From: Brevibacillus choshinensis
GTDB taxonomy: Bacteria > Bacillota > Bacilli > Brevibacillales > Brevibacillaceae
DNA: 64,000 bases
Direction: 5' to 3'
Assembly (NCBI RefSeq): GCF_016811915.1
Contig: NZ_CP069127.1
Coordinates: forward strand, 2,703,001 to 2,767,000
This document shows positions 8,358-16,905 of this stretch, piece by piece. The first letter of the stretch is position 1, and the number at the start of each line of letters is the position of its first letter. The notes beneath the pieces are model-generated. The model searched no databases and had not been told where the DNA came from. It saw only the letters and a list, made by a program, of their open reading frames with translations. Both the position numbers and the translations under genes were made by a program.

Positions 8358-9122
8358 ATGATCCAGAATAAAAACAAAACGGTGGTAAAGTCGATGGAGC
8401 TGCTCAATCTCTTTATTGAGCACTCCCGGCTGAGCCTCAATGAAATGGTAGAGCTGTCAGGCATCCCGAAAACGTCGATTCACCGAATGGTAGGTTCCTT
8501 GGAAGGCATGGACTTCCTGCAAAAAGGGGAGGACGGCAAATACTCACTGGGACTGTTGTTCCTGCAGTTCGGACAGCTCGTTGCAGAGCGGCTGGATATT
8601 CGGCAGATTGCTTTGCCCGCTATGACGGCATTGCGGGATCGAGCAGAAGAGGCTGTGAATCTCATCATCCGCGATGGTAAAGAAGCGATCTATGTCGAAA
8701 AGCTCGATACGAATCATCCTGTGCGGCTCTACACCAAAATTGGCAGAAGGTCTCCTTTGTATGCAGGAGCGTGCTCTAGAATCATCCTTTCTTATATGGA
8801 AGAAAAAGAACGCGAGCGGTATTTGCAGGAGGTTGAGCTGGTGGCGATCGGCCATGGCACGATTATCGATATCGAGCGCCTCCGCCAGGAACTGAAGCTG
8901 GCTCGAGAAAAGGGATACACCATCAGCTATTCCGAGCTGGAGAATGATACGGTATCCATTGCCGCTCCAATCTTTGACCATACGTCGCGTTTGGCAGCGG
9001 GCATCAGTATCGCAGGTCCGCAAGTGAGATTTGGAGAAGAACGCCTTCCGGAGCTGATTCATCAATTGCAAAAAACAGCAGAAGAAATATCGCGGGAGCT
9101 GGGATGGCGCGGACCGCAGTAA
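8358..9122 (+). CDS. IclR family transcriptional regulator
   Basis: This 254-residue protein has the two-part IclR layout. An N-terminal winged helix-turn-helix spans about residues 8-65, with LSLNEMVELSGIPKTSIHRMV as the HTH. A C-terminal effector-binding domain spans about 80-250 and includes RSPLYAGACSRIILSYM, the usual ligand-pocket region. It probably controls this locus in response to 5-oxoproline or a related compound. B. subtilis KipR, an IclR protein in the kipI/kipA/ycsF operon, is a precedent. Two related 15-bp palindromes in the locus are candidate binding sites. The ATG lies about 14 bases after GGGGGA, a slightly long spacing. It sits in the middle of the cluster between the transporter and pcp genes. 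Confidence 0.92.
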   Translation: MIQNKNKTVVKSMELLNLFIEHSRLSLNEMVELSGIPKTSIHRMVGSLEGMDFLQKGEDGKYSLGLLFLQFGQLVAERLDIRQIALPAMTALRDRAEEAVNLIIRDGKEAIYVEKLDTNHPVRLYTKIGRRSPLYAGACSRIILSYMEEKERERYLQEVELVAIGHGTIIDIERLRQELKLAREKGYTISYSELENDTVSIAAPIFDHTSRLAAGISIAGPQVRFGEERLPELIHQLQKTAEEISRELGWRGPQ

Positions 9123-9167
9123 TCCGGTCAAGTTAGATACTTTGACGATCATGGGAGGGGACGAATC

Positions 9168-9815
9168 ATGAAAACGGTACTCGTAACCGGATTTGATCCA
9201 TTTGGCGGTGAAACGATCAATCCCGCTTGGGAATCGGTAAAACGCCTTGCGGATGCTTCATCGGCTGACTATAAAATCGTGGTGAGACAGATTCCCACTG
9301 TTTTTGATCGTTCCTTGGAGCATCTCTATGCGGCGATCGAGGAAACGAAGCCAGACCTAGTTCTTTGCATCGGCCAGGCAGGCGGTCGAACAGATATCAC
9401 GGTTGAACGGGTAGCGATCAATGTAAATGACGCACGCATCCCTGACAACGAAGGAAACCAGCCGATCGATACACCTGTAGTGCAGGGCGGACCTGCCGCA
9501 TACTGGTCGACCTTGCCGATCAAAGCGATCGTGAAGGAGCTTCGGGAAAAAGGGGTTCCGGCTTCCGTTTCGCAGACGGCAGGTACGTTTGTGTGCAATC
9601 ACCTGTTTTACGGGTTGATGCATGTCATCGCCACGAAGCATCCGTCCATTCGCGGGGGGTTCATCCACATTCCCTATTTGCCAGAGCAGGCAGCACGTCT
9701 GTCCGGGCAGCCGAGTATGGCGGTAGAAACCATTGTATCGGGACTGCGAGTCGCCATCGATGCAGCACTTGCGAATGAAGAAGATGTCGTATTGACAGGT
9801 GGACAGATCAGTTAA
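9168..9815 (+). CDS. pcp: Pyroglutamyl-peptidase I (C15 family)
   Basis: This cytoplasmic cysteine peptidase removes an N-terminal pyroglutamate (5-oxoproline) from peptides and proteins. It is 215 residues long, the normal length. The catalytic triad is readable: Glu80 in [17 protein letters not shown], Cys143 in [13 protein letters not shown] and His167 in [12 protein letters not shown]. The N-terminal [16 protein letters not shown] is the family signature. The ATG follows GGGAGGGG by about nine bases. The 5-oxoproline it releases would be the substrate of the PxpABC oxoprolinase encoded next. A short hairpin with a T-rich tail separates it from pxpB, so the two halves of the locus may be expressed at different levels. 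Confidence 0.97.
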   Translation: MKTVLVTGFDPFGGETINPAWESVKRLADASSADYKIVVRQIPTVFDRSLEHLYAAIEETKPDLVLCIGQAGGRTDITVERVAINVNDARIPDNEGNQPIDTPVVQGGPAAYWSTLPIKAIVKELREKGVPASVSQTAGTFVCNHLFYGLMHVIATKHPSIRGGFIHIPYLPEQAARLSGQPSMAVETIVSGLRVAIDAALANEEDVVLTGGQIS

Positions 9816-9817
9816 GC

Positions 9818-9844
9818 AAGAGGAGAGATTCTCCTCTTTTCCTT
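9818..9844 (+). terminator. Hairpin between pcp and pxpB
   Basis: AAGAGGAGA (9818-9826) pairs with TCTCCTCTT (9830-9838) around a three-base loop, followed by TTCCTTT. It could be a terminator or partial attenuator inside the locus. A new -10-like TATAAT follows at 9849-9854. Confidence 0.6.
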
Positions 9845-9848
9845 TATC

Positions 9849-9854
9849 TATAAT
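9849..9854 (+). promoter_or_regulatory. Predicted -10 element before pxpBCA
   Basis: A perfect TATAAT lies right after the hairpin that follows pcp. No good -35 hexamer is seen at 16-18 bases upstream, so activity is uncertain. It would start transcription near 9861, just upstream of the second palindrome. Confidence 0.4.
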
Positions 9855-9866
9855 TAGGAACGATCA

Positions 9867-9881
9867 TCCCGATAATCGGAA
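9867..9881. promoter_or_regulatory. Operator-like palindrome 2, candidate IclR site
   Basis: TCCCGATAATCGGAA matches the palindrome at 3032-3046 in 12 of 15 positions and keeps the CCGA/TCGG half-sites and spacing. It lies just downstream of a TATAAT box and 15 bases before the pxpB start. Repressor binding is inferred. Confidence 0.5.
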
Positions 9882-9896
9882 TGGGAGGATGGGGAG

Positions 9897-10610
9897 TTGG
9901 AGAGACATACGTACTTTCCCCTCGGGGATTCAGGTGTTGTGGTCAAGCTGGGAAATGAAATTGACCAGTGCACGCATCAAAAAATAAAAAGGTTATCTGC
10001 GCTTTTGCAGGATGAACCGTTTCCCGGGATGGTAGAAATAGTGCCAGGGTACACAACGGTTACCGTGTATTACGATCCGATCCTTTTATATGATCCGAAG
10101 GGCGGGAGTACGCCGTATGAACGAGTCCTCGGCTTTCTCAACCCTTTCATTGCCCGCGCGCAAAGTGGAGAGGCAAGGGAGCCGAGGCTTGTGGAAATTC
10201 CCGTCTGCTACGGGGGCGAGTATGGCCCGGATCTGGAAGAAGTAGCTCGTTACAACGGACTGGAACCGGAAGAAGTCATCCGAATTCACTCCGGGCAGGA
10301 TTATTTGGTACACATGATCGGGTTTGCACCTGGCTTTCCCTATCTGGGCGGGCTGGATGAACGGATTGCCACACCCAGACGTTCCATACCTCGAACAGCC
10401 ATTCCGCAAGGCAGCGTAGGGATTGGCGGCTCTCAAACAGGGGTATATCCCATCGTCAGCCCAGGAGGATGGAATATCATCGGACGTACCGCACTTCCGT
10501 TGTTCCGCCCAGAGAATGAGCCGCCGAGTCTGCTTCGCGCAGGTGATCTTGTTCGCTTTCGCCCCATTTCGCCAAAGGACTACGATGAGCAAAAGGAGGT
10601 GACTTCATGA
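9897..10610 (+). CDS. pxpB: 5-oxoprolinase subunit PxpB (KipI family)
   Basis: This 237-residue protein is one of three subunits of the bacterial ATP-dependent 5-oxoprolinase, which opens 5-oxoproline to L-glutamate. It belongs to the KipI/allophanate hydrolase subunit 1 family. The motif HMIGFAPGFPYLGGLDERI, followed by PRRSIPRTAIPQGSVGIGG, is the family signature. It starts at TTG 9897, eight bases after GGGAGG, and the N-terminus (FPLGDSGVVVKLGNEID) aligns as expected for the family. Its stop overlaps the pxpC start by four bases (ATGA), which implies translational coupling. In B. subtilis the homologue was first named as a KinA inhibitor; the enzyme role fits this locus better. Confidence 0.95.
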   Translation: MERHTYFPLGDSGVVVKLGNEIDQCTHQKIKRLSALLQDEPFPGMVEIVPGYTTVTVYYDPILLYDPKGGSTPYERVLGFLNPFIARAQSGEAREPRLVEIPVCYGGEYGPDLEEVARYNGLEPEEVIRIHSGQDYLVHMIGFAPGFPYLGGLDERIATPRRSIPRTAIPQGSVGIGGSQTGVYPIVSPGGWNIIGRTALPLFRPENEPPSLLRAGDLVRFRPISPKDYDEQKEVTS

Positions 10611-11620
10611 GTGTGGAAGTGATTCAGCCAGGTGTCTGCACGACTGTACAAGACCTTGGGAGATACGGTTTTCAACAGCATGGAGTCATTGTGGGAGGCG
10701 CCATGGATTCTTTCGCTACACGTGTGGCTAACCTCCTCGCAGGGAATCAGGGGGGGGAAGCCGTACTGGAGCTTACATTAAAAGGGCCTGCTCTCTTGTT
10801 TCATGAAGATCTGGTAATCGCCATCTGTGGGGGAGATATGGCGCCCGTGTTGGACGGGAAGCGGGTGGACCGCAATCGTCCGATTTGGGTAAAACGCGGC
10901 AGCACCCTGCAATTTTCCCATGCCAAAAAAGGTTGTCGCACCTATCTGGCAGTCGCAGGGGGCTGGGATGTGCCGGTTATCATGGGGAGTCGAAGCACGA
11001 ATTTTCGAGCGGGATTCGGAGGCGTAGAAGGACGGCTGCTGCAGCCAAAGGATCGGTTGAAAACGAATGAACCAGGGGAGTTCAGCCGTTTTCTCGCTTC
11101 TGCCTTTTCCGAACAGGCGGGAGCGAACTCCTCTGTTCAAGCAGACTGGTACGTACCCAAGGCAACGTTTACATATGGGGCCAACCCGGTTGTACGTGTC
11201 ATTCGCGGGGAGCATTACGATGATTTCTCTTCTTTGAGCCGCCAGTCGTTTTGGGAGGAAGACTTTCGAGTGACACCGCAATCGGATCGAATGGGGTACC
11301 GGTTAGAAGGACCGCAGCTGACCCTGTCTTCACCCCTTGAGATCACCTCTGAGGCGGTAACGGCAGGGACGATTCAGGTGCCTCCCAGTGGACAACCGAT
11401 TGTCCTTTTGGCAGACCGCCAGACCACAGGCGGATACCCAAAGATTGGATACGTTGCCAGTGTGGATTTGCCGGTGTTTGCTCAGCTAAAGCCTGGAGAT
11501 AGGGTTCGATTTCAGGAAGTCTCGGTCGGAGATGCCCAACGAGCGTTATGGGAAAGAGATTCGGAACTGAAACAGCTGAGAGTGGCGATGGAGCTCATCA
11601 GCGGATGGAGGCAGCGATGA
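10607..11620 (+). CDS. pxpC: 5-oxoprolinase subunit PxpC (KipA family)
   Basis: This 337-residue protein is the second 5-oxoprolinase subunit, of the KipA/allophanate hydrolase subunit 2 family. Visible family marks are [16 protein letters not shown] at the N-terminus, [18 protein letters not shown] just after it, and [18 protein letters not shown] with [14 protein letters not shown] toward the end. PxpB and PxpC form a complex that works with PxpA. The ATG at 10607 overlaps the pxpB stop and its own TGA overlaps the pxpA ATG, so B, C and A should be made in fixed ratio. The length is normal and nothing appears broken. Confidence 0.95.
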   Translation: MSVEVIQPGVCTTVQDLGRYGFQQHGVIVGGAMDSFATRVANLLAGNQGGEAVLELTLKGPALLFHEDLVIAICGGDMAPVLDGKRVDRNRPIWVKRGSTLQFSHAKKGCRTYLAVAGGWDVPVIMGSRSTNFRAGFGGVEGRLLQPKDRLKTNEPGEFSRFLASAFSEQAGANSSVQADWYVPKATFTYGANPVVRVIRGEHYDDFSSLSRQSFWEEDFRVTPQSDRMGYRLEGPQLTLSSPLEITSEAVTAGTIQVPPSGQPIVLLADRQTTGGYPKIGYVASVDLPVFAQLKPGDRVRFQEVSVGDAQRALWERDSELKQLRVAMELISGWRQR

Positions 11621-12384
11621 AATACGTAGATATCAATTGCGACATGGGAGAAAGCTTTGGAGCCTACACGATGGGAAATGACAGCGAGATTCTCGCCTAC
11701 ATCAGCTCGGCCAATATCGCGTGCGGTTTCCATGCAGGTGATCCGGCGACAATGAGAAAAACCGTCCGCATGGCGCTGGAAAAGGGTGTCGCCATCGGTG
11801 CTCACCCCGGACTGCCTGACCTCGTAGGGTTTGGTCGACGCAATATGGACATTTCTCCAGAGGAAGCGTACGACATGGTCGTGTATCAGATCGGCGCGCT
11901 CCAGGCTTTCGTCCAGGCGGAGGGCGGCACGATGCAGCATGTAAAGCCGCATGGAGCCTTGTACAATATGGCTGCTGCCCGTGCGCCATTGGCGCAGGCC
12001 ATCTCGGAAGCGATTTATCAGGTGAATCCAGGCCTTGTCCTATTCGGATTATCCGGCAGTGAACTTGTGAGAGCAGGGGAAAAAATCGGCCTTCGCACGG
12101 CACACGAAGTTTTTGCAGACAGGACCTATCAGGAGGACGGTACGCTCACGCCTCGCAGGCAACCGGACGCCATGATCACCGAGCAGGAGCAGTCCATGCA
12201 TCAGGTCGTGCGCATGGTGAAAGAAGGAAAAGTACGTTCCCGCCAAGGGGTAGACGTGTCCATAAAAGCTGACACGATCTGTATTCACGGAGACGGAGCG
12301 CATGCACTAGAATTTGCCCGCAGCATTCACGCAGCTTTTGCAGAGGCAGGGATTGTGCCTCGTTCTTTTACAGCCAGCATTTGA
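11617..12384 (+). CDS. pxpA: 5-oxoprolinase subunit PxpA (LamB/YcsF family)
   Basis: This 255-residue cytoplasmic protein is the third 5-oxoprolinase subunit, from the LamB/YcsF family. The N-terminus [13 protein letters not shown] is diagnostic. [32 protein letters not shown] and [12 protein letters not shown] are further family motifs that supply the conserved Asp and His residues. I chose ATG 11617, which overlaps the pxpC stop as ATGA. A longer in-frame start at 11548 would lie inside pxpC and add residues without family match. The enzyme completes conversion of pyroglutamate to glutamate using ATP. A strong terminator follows 12 bases after the stop and ends the locus. Confidence 0.96.
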   Translation: MKYVDINCDMGESFGAYTMGNDSEILAYISSANIACGFHAGDPATMRKTVRMALEKGVAIGAHPGLPDLVGFGRRNMDISPEEAYDMVVYQIGALQAFVQAEGGTMQHVKPHGALYNMAAARAPLAQAISEAIYQVNPGLVLFGLSGSELVRAGEKIGLRTAHEVFADRTYQEDGTLTPRRQPDAMITEQEQSMHQVVRMVKEGKVRSRQGVDVSIKADTICIHGDGAHALEFARSIHAAFAEAGIVPRSFTASI

Positions 12385-12395
12385 AAAAGATAAGA

Positions 12396-12424
12396 AGCCT
12401 GATGATCCCATCAGGCTTTTTTTA
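12396..12424 (+). terminator. Terminator of the pyroglutamate locus
   Basis: AAGCCTGATG (about 12396-12405) pairs with CATCAGGCTT (12409-12418) around a short loop, followed by a run of T. It lies between pxpA and the convergent gerB stop, and may serve both strands. Confidence 0.9.
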
Positions 12425-12425
12425 T

Positions 12426-13541
12426 TTACTGGTTGTGCTCTAGGGGAGTGCGACTGCCTCGGCGCTTGCCCCACAAGTGGTAGGCGAAAAAAAGAAAGGG
12501 AATATACCCATACAGAAAATACATGGCAGTCTCGCCATACATGCTTGTAAGTTCCATGAGGCCCGTCCGACTATCCAATCCGAGAGAGGTGAGCAGGATG
12601 GCAAGCAGGACAAAAAGCAGCGTTTTCCGCTGATTCAGGGCAAACATCTGCTTCATCGCCCTTGTGATAGCCCAGACATTCAGACAAATGTTAGGCAGCA
12701 CCACGAATAACCAAAGGGACACTACGATAAATTCGATTCGTTGAATGAGGGGAATCTCGATGATTTTCACCATGGTTAACGTGGGCCAAATGATTTTCTC
12801 CAATTCGCCCTCCGTAAAAAACATAAAAGTAATCAAGGTAAGGGCAAGGTAAAGAACGGTGGTAAACAGCAGCGCGGCGTGCGCCCATTTCCGTGATTGA
12901 CCAGGGTTTTTAATGAAGGGGTAGTAAAAAAATAACAGCTCAAACCCGGCGAAGTTGAAGATCCCGCTCTTCGCGGACAAGTACAGCTCTTTCACCGAAT
13001 GGGAAAAGACAGGTAATAAATTATTCGGTTGGATAAATTCAAAGGGAAAGGCAAACAGAGGCAGAATGAGAAGCAAAGGTACGGTCACACCAAAAAAACA
13101 GATTCCCGTCACCGTTCGAAATCCGCCAGAAACGACATAGTACACGAGCAAAAGTACGACAAGTCCGATACTCCATGTATTCATCAACGGAAAAATGATG
13201 AGTTTTACGACTTCCACATACGAACGAAAAATGATGAAGCCTGCTACGAACACATAAAGAAGGACGAGCAGGCTCATCATTCTGCCCACCCATTTTCCAA
13301 AGCATGATTCGTGGAGCTGCAAGAGATCGATCGCTCCATTGCCAAGCATGCTGTACATCATCCACATGACGATATGCGTGCTGAGCCCCGTGGCGATCAG
13401 CGAGATCCAGGCATCATACCCCGCGGGATGAATGAGGCTTCGCTGAAATCCCAGGATCCCGACCCCCACCATGTTGGCATGCACGAGAAAAAAGACAAAG
13501 AACGGTGTCACGACGTATCTCTCCTGCATGACCGTGCTCAT
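12426..13541 (-). CDS. Spore germination receptor B subunit (GerAB/GerKB type permease)
   Basis: This 371-residue membrane protein belongs to the endospore germination permease family (APC superfamily) and is the B subunit of a GerA-type nutrient receptor in the spore inner membrane. About ten hydrophobic segments cover the whole chain. The N-terminal region VHANMVGVGILGFQR is a family mark. The ATG has GAAGGAG nine bases upstream and lies 22 bases after the stop of the C subunit gene. The operon order A-C-B matches the gerK-type arrangement. The B subunit is thought to bind the germinant, often an amino acid; which one cannot be told from sequence. Confidence 0.92.
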   Translation of the reverse strand: MSTVMQERYVVTPFFVFFLVHANMVGVGILGFQRSLIHPAGYDAWISLIATGLSTHIVMWMMYSMLGNGAIDLLQLHESCFGKWVGRMMSLLVLLYVFVAGFIIFRSYVEVVKLIIFPLMNTWSIGLVVLLLVYYVVSGGFRTVTGICFFGVTVPLLLILPLFAFPFEFIQPNNLLPVFSHSVKELYLSAKSGIFNFAGFELLFFYYPFIKNPGQSRKWAHAALLFTTVLYLALTLITFMFFTEGELEKIIWPTLTMVKIIEIPLIQRIEFIVVSLWLFVVLPNICLNVWAITRAMKQMFALNQRKTLLFVLLAILLTSLGLDSRTGLMELTSMYGETAMYFLYGYIPFLFFAYHLWGKRRGSRTPLEHNQ

Positions 13542-13563
13542 TTGGAAACACTCCTTCCCTCAC

Positions 13564-14679
13564 TTACTCCCCGACGCCTGTTTGTTCCAGCTTGATCTTC
13601 ACTTGTACGCCTATGTCCATGTGCGGATATTGCTTTTGAAAATCAGCGTAATTCCAATGTGCACTCTTTCCTCGGATGAGATCCCCGATTCCGACCGGAT
13701 CAACCTTTTTCTTTTGCAGATTAGCGAGAAATACCTTGAGTCGATTCTGGAGATAACCGGACAGTTCTCTTTCCGTTGCATGGAACACAGCGGGGTCCGA
13801 TAATTCCAGCCACGTCGGGTAGTCCTTGATTTGCCCGCGCATGTTGAGATGGATCATTATCGAGGGGGTAGGTTTACTCTCTCGCACTTCAAACGCCACG
13901 ACCGATCGCAAGTTCTTCAAAATGCCATTCCCTTTGCGCTTGCCCATTTGTAATTCGACGGGATATTGCCCGCTCTTCGATTTTTCCACCAGAACCTTCA
14001 GGAGAAAGGCTTCATCGGTTTGGATGTGATCCACGAATTTATCCTTCCGAAAAAGAGCGACTCCGTCCAGCTTGAGGCGATCGTTTTGCACGACATAATA
14101 AGGCAGATACGGATCACGTCCCTGTCCGTACAGGTTGAACAAAAAAACATGTAGATTTGATCTTGGAGTATTCAGCGTTTTGATGTTTTGCTCGATGGTG
14201 TCAGAGAGGATGAAAGGAACGTTCATCCGGTGATTGACTCGCATAATCGTTGCAGCTTGCGGATCAGCGACCGCCAGCTGCATACGAAATCCGATATTTG
14301 GATCACGGCAGAGCGTGTGTACCAGTGTGCCGATTCCTTTTGACGCATATGCCTTCCCGACGACAACGGAACGCAGTTGACCTAATTCCAGTTGAGAGGA
14401 TGTGGTGGTATTGAGCTCAGGAAAAATGGAATAGAGGGAAGGCACATGGGTCTCTAGCAGTTCTACCTTCACCTGTTCTTTTTCATAGCGGTGGGTAATG
14501 GCTGTACCGAGAATGTGATTATCTTCCAGATCGAGGCCAATCGAATGGATCAACTGCACTTCATTGATGATGCGAGTACTCGAGCAGCCATTGAGGACGA
14601 GGCACAGCAAGCATATCTTTCCCCACCGCGCCAGCCTAGTACTCGTCGATATCTTTTCGCTCATTCGCTTTACGGGCAT
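13564..14679 (-). CDS. Spore germination receptor C subunit (GerAC/GerKC lipoprotein)
   Basis: This 371-residue protein is the lipoprotein C subunit of the germinant receptor. The signal region ends in LVLNGC, so Cys32 should carry the lipid anchor. The rest is the soluble GerAC fold; the C-terminal region PSIMIHLNMRGQIKDY and the end around KLEQTGVGE resemble family members. I chose ATG 14679 because it has a perfect GGAGGT seven bases upstream; a longer in-frame start at 14811 would place extra residues before the signal peptide. It overlaps the end of the A subunit gene by 44 bases. The protein would sit on the outer face of the spore inner membrane. Confidence 0.92.
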   Translation of the reverse strand: MPVKRMSEKISTSTRLARWGKICLLCLVLNGCSSTRIINEVQLIHSIGLDLEDNHILGTAITHRYEKEQVKVELLETHVPSLYSIFPELNTTTSSQLELGQLRSVVVGKAYASKGIGTLVHTLCRDPNIGFRMQLAVADPQAATIMRVNHRMNVPFILSDTIEQNIKTLNTPRSNLHVFLFNLYGQGRDPYLPYYVVQNDRLKLDGVALFRKDKFVDHIQTDEAFLLKVLVEKSKSGQYPVELQMGKRKGNGILKNLRSVVAFEVRESKPTPSIMIHLNMRGQIKDYPTWLELSDPAVFHATERELSGYLQNRLKVFLANLQKKKVDPVGIGDLIRGKSAHWNYADFQKQYPHMDIGVQVKIKLEQTGVGE

Positions 14680-16111
14680 TGTACCTCCATTCAGAGAGGG
14701 TTCGTAATAAAGGGGACCGTCTCGATGTTTTGCTGTAAGAAGCTCGGATAAAGCTGTCCGTATAGCTTTTTCGGCGGAACGGATAGAGTGGTGCCAAGTA
14801 AGGATTGCCAAGCGATGTGAGACGTATGAGATGGGTGAAGATCAGACAAAGACCCAGCACGATGCCAAAGCCCCCCCATATTCCCGAGAGAATGATCAGC
14901 GGGAAGCGCAAGAACCGAATGGTATTCGACATTTTGTAGATGGGGGTCGTGAAAGAAGCCAGGGCTGAGAGGGCGACGATAATCAACAGGATGTTGCTCG
15001 TCAGGGCAGCTGCCACCGATGCTTGTCCAATCACAATTCCCCCCACGATGCCCAGCGTTTGCCCGACCTTGGTGGGCAGCCTAGCACCGGCCTCCCGCAA
15101 AAATTCAATCGTCAGTTCGAGAAACAGCACCTCCAGCACGGGCGGAAACGGCACATAATTTCGCGAAAGGATAATGGGTGCCAGCATGTCCTTGGGAATC
15201 ATCTCCAAGTGGTACGTCAATACAGCGGTGTAAGCTGGAGTCATGAGGATGGAAAAGCAGACCCCGAAAATCCGAATCAAACGGAACAATGAGCCCAGTA
15301 TCCAAGGCAAATAGTAGTCTTCCGGTGAAATGAAGAAATCGAAAATCGTAGTCGGCCCGGTCAGTACATAGGGGGATGCGCTTGAAACGATGGCAACCTG
15401 CCCGAGAGTCAGCCCGTAAATGACACGGTCAATTCGTTCGGTGGAAAGAAACAAGGGAAAAGGCGTTTGTGAATTGTCACTCATGATTTGTTCCAGCTGG
15501 GAAGAGTCGAAAATGATGTCAAAATCAATTGTTTGCAGGCGCTGCTCAACCGTTTGCACATGCTGGGGATTGGTCACGCCATCGATATAAATGACGGCGA
15601 CGCGCGTGTGGGACATGCTCCCGATTGAAATTTCCTTGATGATGAGATGGGGTGTCCGAATCTGCTGCCTGATCAGGTGCAGGTTGATATCCAGGTCTTC
15701 GACGAAGCCTACTTTGGGGCCGACGACACTGAATTCATTTTCGGTGTCATTGTCCGTACGCAAGCCTCTGGTGGCATCCGATAAATCAATCAGGGCAAAG
15801 CAGCTGTCATCGCCATCTATTTGGATGGCAGCATAGCCGCTCAGGATTTTGGAGAAGATGGCGGAAGGATCATCCGTAATCGTGATTTCTTCGACGGGGA
15901 TCAATCGTGCCAGCTCTCGAAGCTCCTGTGGCAGTTCTTGCCTTGATCGGTATTTTTGAAGAGGGCGCAAGACGTTGTCCTGCAACAGCTCCGTCTTGAT
16001 TAAGGTCTTGTAATACGAAATGACAAATCGCCCGCCTCCTTCGAAGAGGGGATGGCGCTTGAAATCGTCGGAGCCGTGGGCAAGGGTGAGAAAATCAGTC
16101 CATGTATTCAT
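14636..16111 (-). CDS. Spore germination receptor A subunit (GerAA/GerKA type)
   Basis: This roughly 491-residue protein is the A subunit of a GerA-type receptor. The first ~230 residues form a soluble N-terminal domain (GDDSCFALIDLSDATRGL region). Several membrane segments follow, with the conserved PFPPVLEVLFLELTIEFLREAG and KVGQTLGIVGGIVIGQASV stretches that mark the family. The start is a judgement. ATG 16111 has GAGGCGGA nine bases upstream; GTG 16132 in the same frame has only a weak site. A sigma-G-like promoter lies just upstream at 16149-16178, consistent with forespore expression. It heads the A-C-B operon and is divergent from cdaS. Confidence 0.92.
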   Translation of the reverse strand: MNTWTDFLTLAHGSDDFKRHPLFEGGGRFVISYYKTLIKTELLQDNVLRPLQKYRSRQELPQELRELARLIPVEEITITDDPSAIFSKILSGYAAIQIDGDDSCFALIDLSDATRGLRTDNDTENEFSVVGPKVGFVEDLDINLHLIRQQIRTPHLIIKEISIGSMSHTRVAVIYIDGVTNPQHVQTVEQRLQTIDFDIIFDSSQLEQIMSDNSQTPFPLFLSTERIDRVIYGLTLGQVAIVSSASPYVLTGPTTIFDFFISPEDYYLPWILGSLFRLIRIFGVCFSILMTPAYTAVLTYHLEMIPKDMLAPIILSRNYVPFPPVLEVLFLELTIEFLREAGARLPTKVGQTLGIVGGIVIGQASVAAALTSNILLIIVALSALASFTTPIYKMSNTIRFLRFPLIILSGIWGGFGIVLGLCLIFTHLIRLTSLGNPYLAPLYPFRRKSYTDSFIRASYSKTSRRSPLLRTLSEWRYNARKANERKDIDEY

Positions 16112-16148
16112 CAATACGTCCGCCTCATACACATTCTTTCGACATCGT

Positions 16149-16178
16149 TATTATGATCTGTTAGATATTGGATTCTCA
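16149..16178 (-). promoter_or_regulatory. Sigma-G-like promoter for the ger operon
   Basis: On the minus strand TGAGAA (16178-16173) is followed 17 bases later by CATAATA (16155-16149). This resembles the sigma-G -35 TGAATA and -10 CATACTA. The predicted transcript would begin about 30 bases before the gerA start, a normal leader length. Confidence 0.45.
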
Positions 16179-16256
16179 TTCCAGAATTCGAATGTTTCTT
16201 CGAGCAAAAGGGAACAATCAACCATACACGGTAGAATTTGAAATCGAGGGGTTTCC

Positions 16257-16868
16257 ATGGAACAAGTGAACTGCGACGTATCACCGTTGAAAGCGGAGAT
16301 GAAGGAACAATTACATGCCATCTCAAGCGCGATTGAACTGAGTATCCTCACCCTTGAGAACGAAAATGGATGTCTGCTTGGGACATTTGATCAGATCAGA
16401 AGCCGATTCAGCCAACTGGAGACCGTAGCGGCTTCCTTTTATTTGCAATGTTATCTAGGTCCCTATACAGACAAGTATGCAGACCTTTCTATTGCGGTGC
16501 AAAATTTGTCTTCACGCAGGCAAGGCGCCTTGATTGTGGTGGAACGGGAGGATCCTATAGGGGCACTGATGCAGGCTGGCATTCCGATTGGTGGCTTGAT
16601 GACTCACTCCCTGCTCGAATCGATCTTTTATCCGGGGAGTCCTTTGCATGATGGGGCCGTCGTGATCCGGGAAAACCATATTGTCTCTGCAGCCAATGTT
16701 TTGCCCTTGTCCAAGGTCCAGGTCGGCGAGCAAAAGCTGGGGACGAGACATCGGGCTGCTTTAGGCTTAAGCGAACAGTGCGATGCGCTGGTCATCGTCG
16801 TCTCTGAAGAAACAGGAAAGGCATCCTTTACCTTGAAGGGTCACATGTACCCGATCATTACGCATTAA
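16257..16868 (+). CDS. cdaS: Sporulation-specific diadenylate cyclase CdaS
   Basis: This 203-residue soluble protein makes cyclic di-AMP from two ATP. The catalytic DAC domain (about residues 60-200) has both signature motifs: DGA at 132-134 in PLHDGAVVI and RHR at 164-166 in LGTRHRAALG. The first ~55 residues form a helical N-terminal extension, as in CdaS/YojJ, which controls oligomer state and activity. The absence of membrane segments separates it from CdaA, and its short length separates it from DisA. The ATG follows GAGGGG by six bases. In B. subtilis CdaS is made in sporulating cells and affects germination. Its divergence from a germinant receptor operon, with a 145-base shared region, fits that role. 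Confidence 0.94.
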   Translation: MEQVNCDVSPLKAEMKEQLHAISSAIELSILTLENENGCLLGTFDQIRSRFSQLETVAASFYLQCYLGPYTDKYADLSIAVQNLSSRRQGALIVVEREDPIGALMQAGIPIGGLMTHSLLESIFYPGSPLHDGAVVIRENHIVSAANVLPLSKVQVGEQKLGTRHRAALGLSEQCDALVIVVSEETGKASFTLKGHMYPIITH

Positions 16869-16872
16869 TGCA

Positions 16873-16905
16873 AAAGACACCGTCTAGATCTGACGGTGTC
16901 TTTTT
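16873..16905. terminator. Bidirectional terminator between cdaS and a small membrane protein gene
   Basis: AAAGACACCGTC (16873-16884) pairs with GACGGTGTCTTT (16892-16903) over a seven-base loop, with T runs in both directions. It ends cdaS on the plus strand and reaches the stop of the convergent small gene. Confidence 0.9.
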
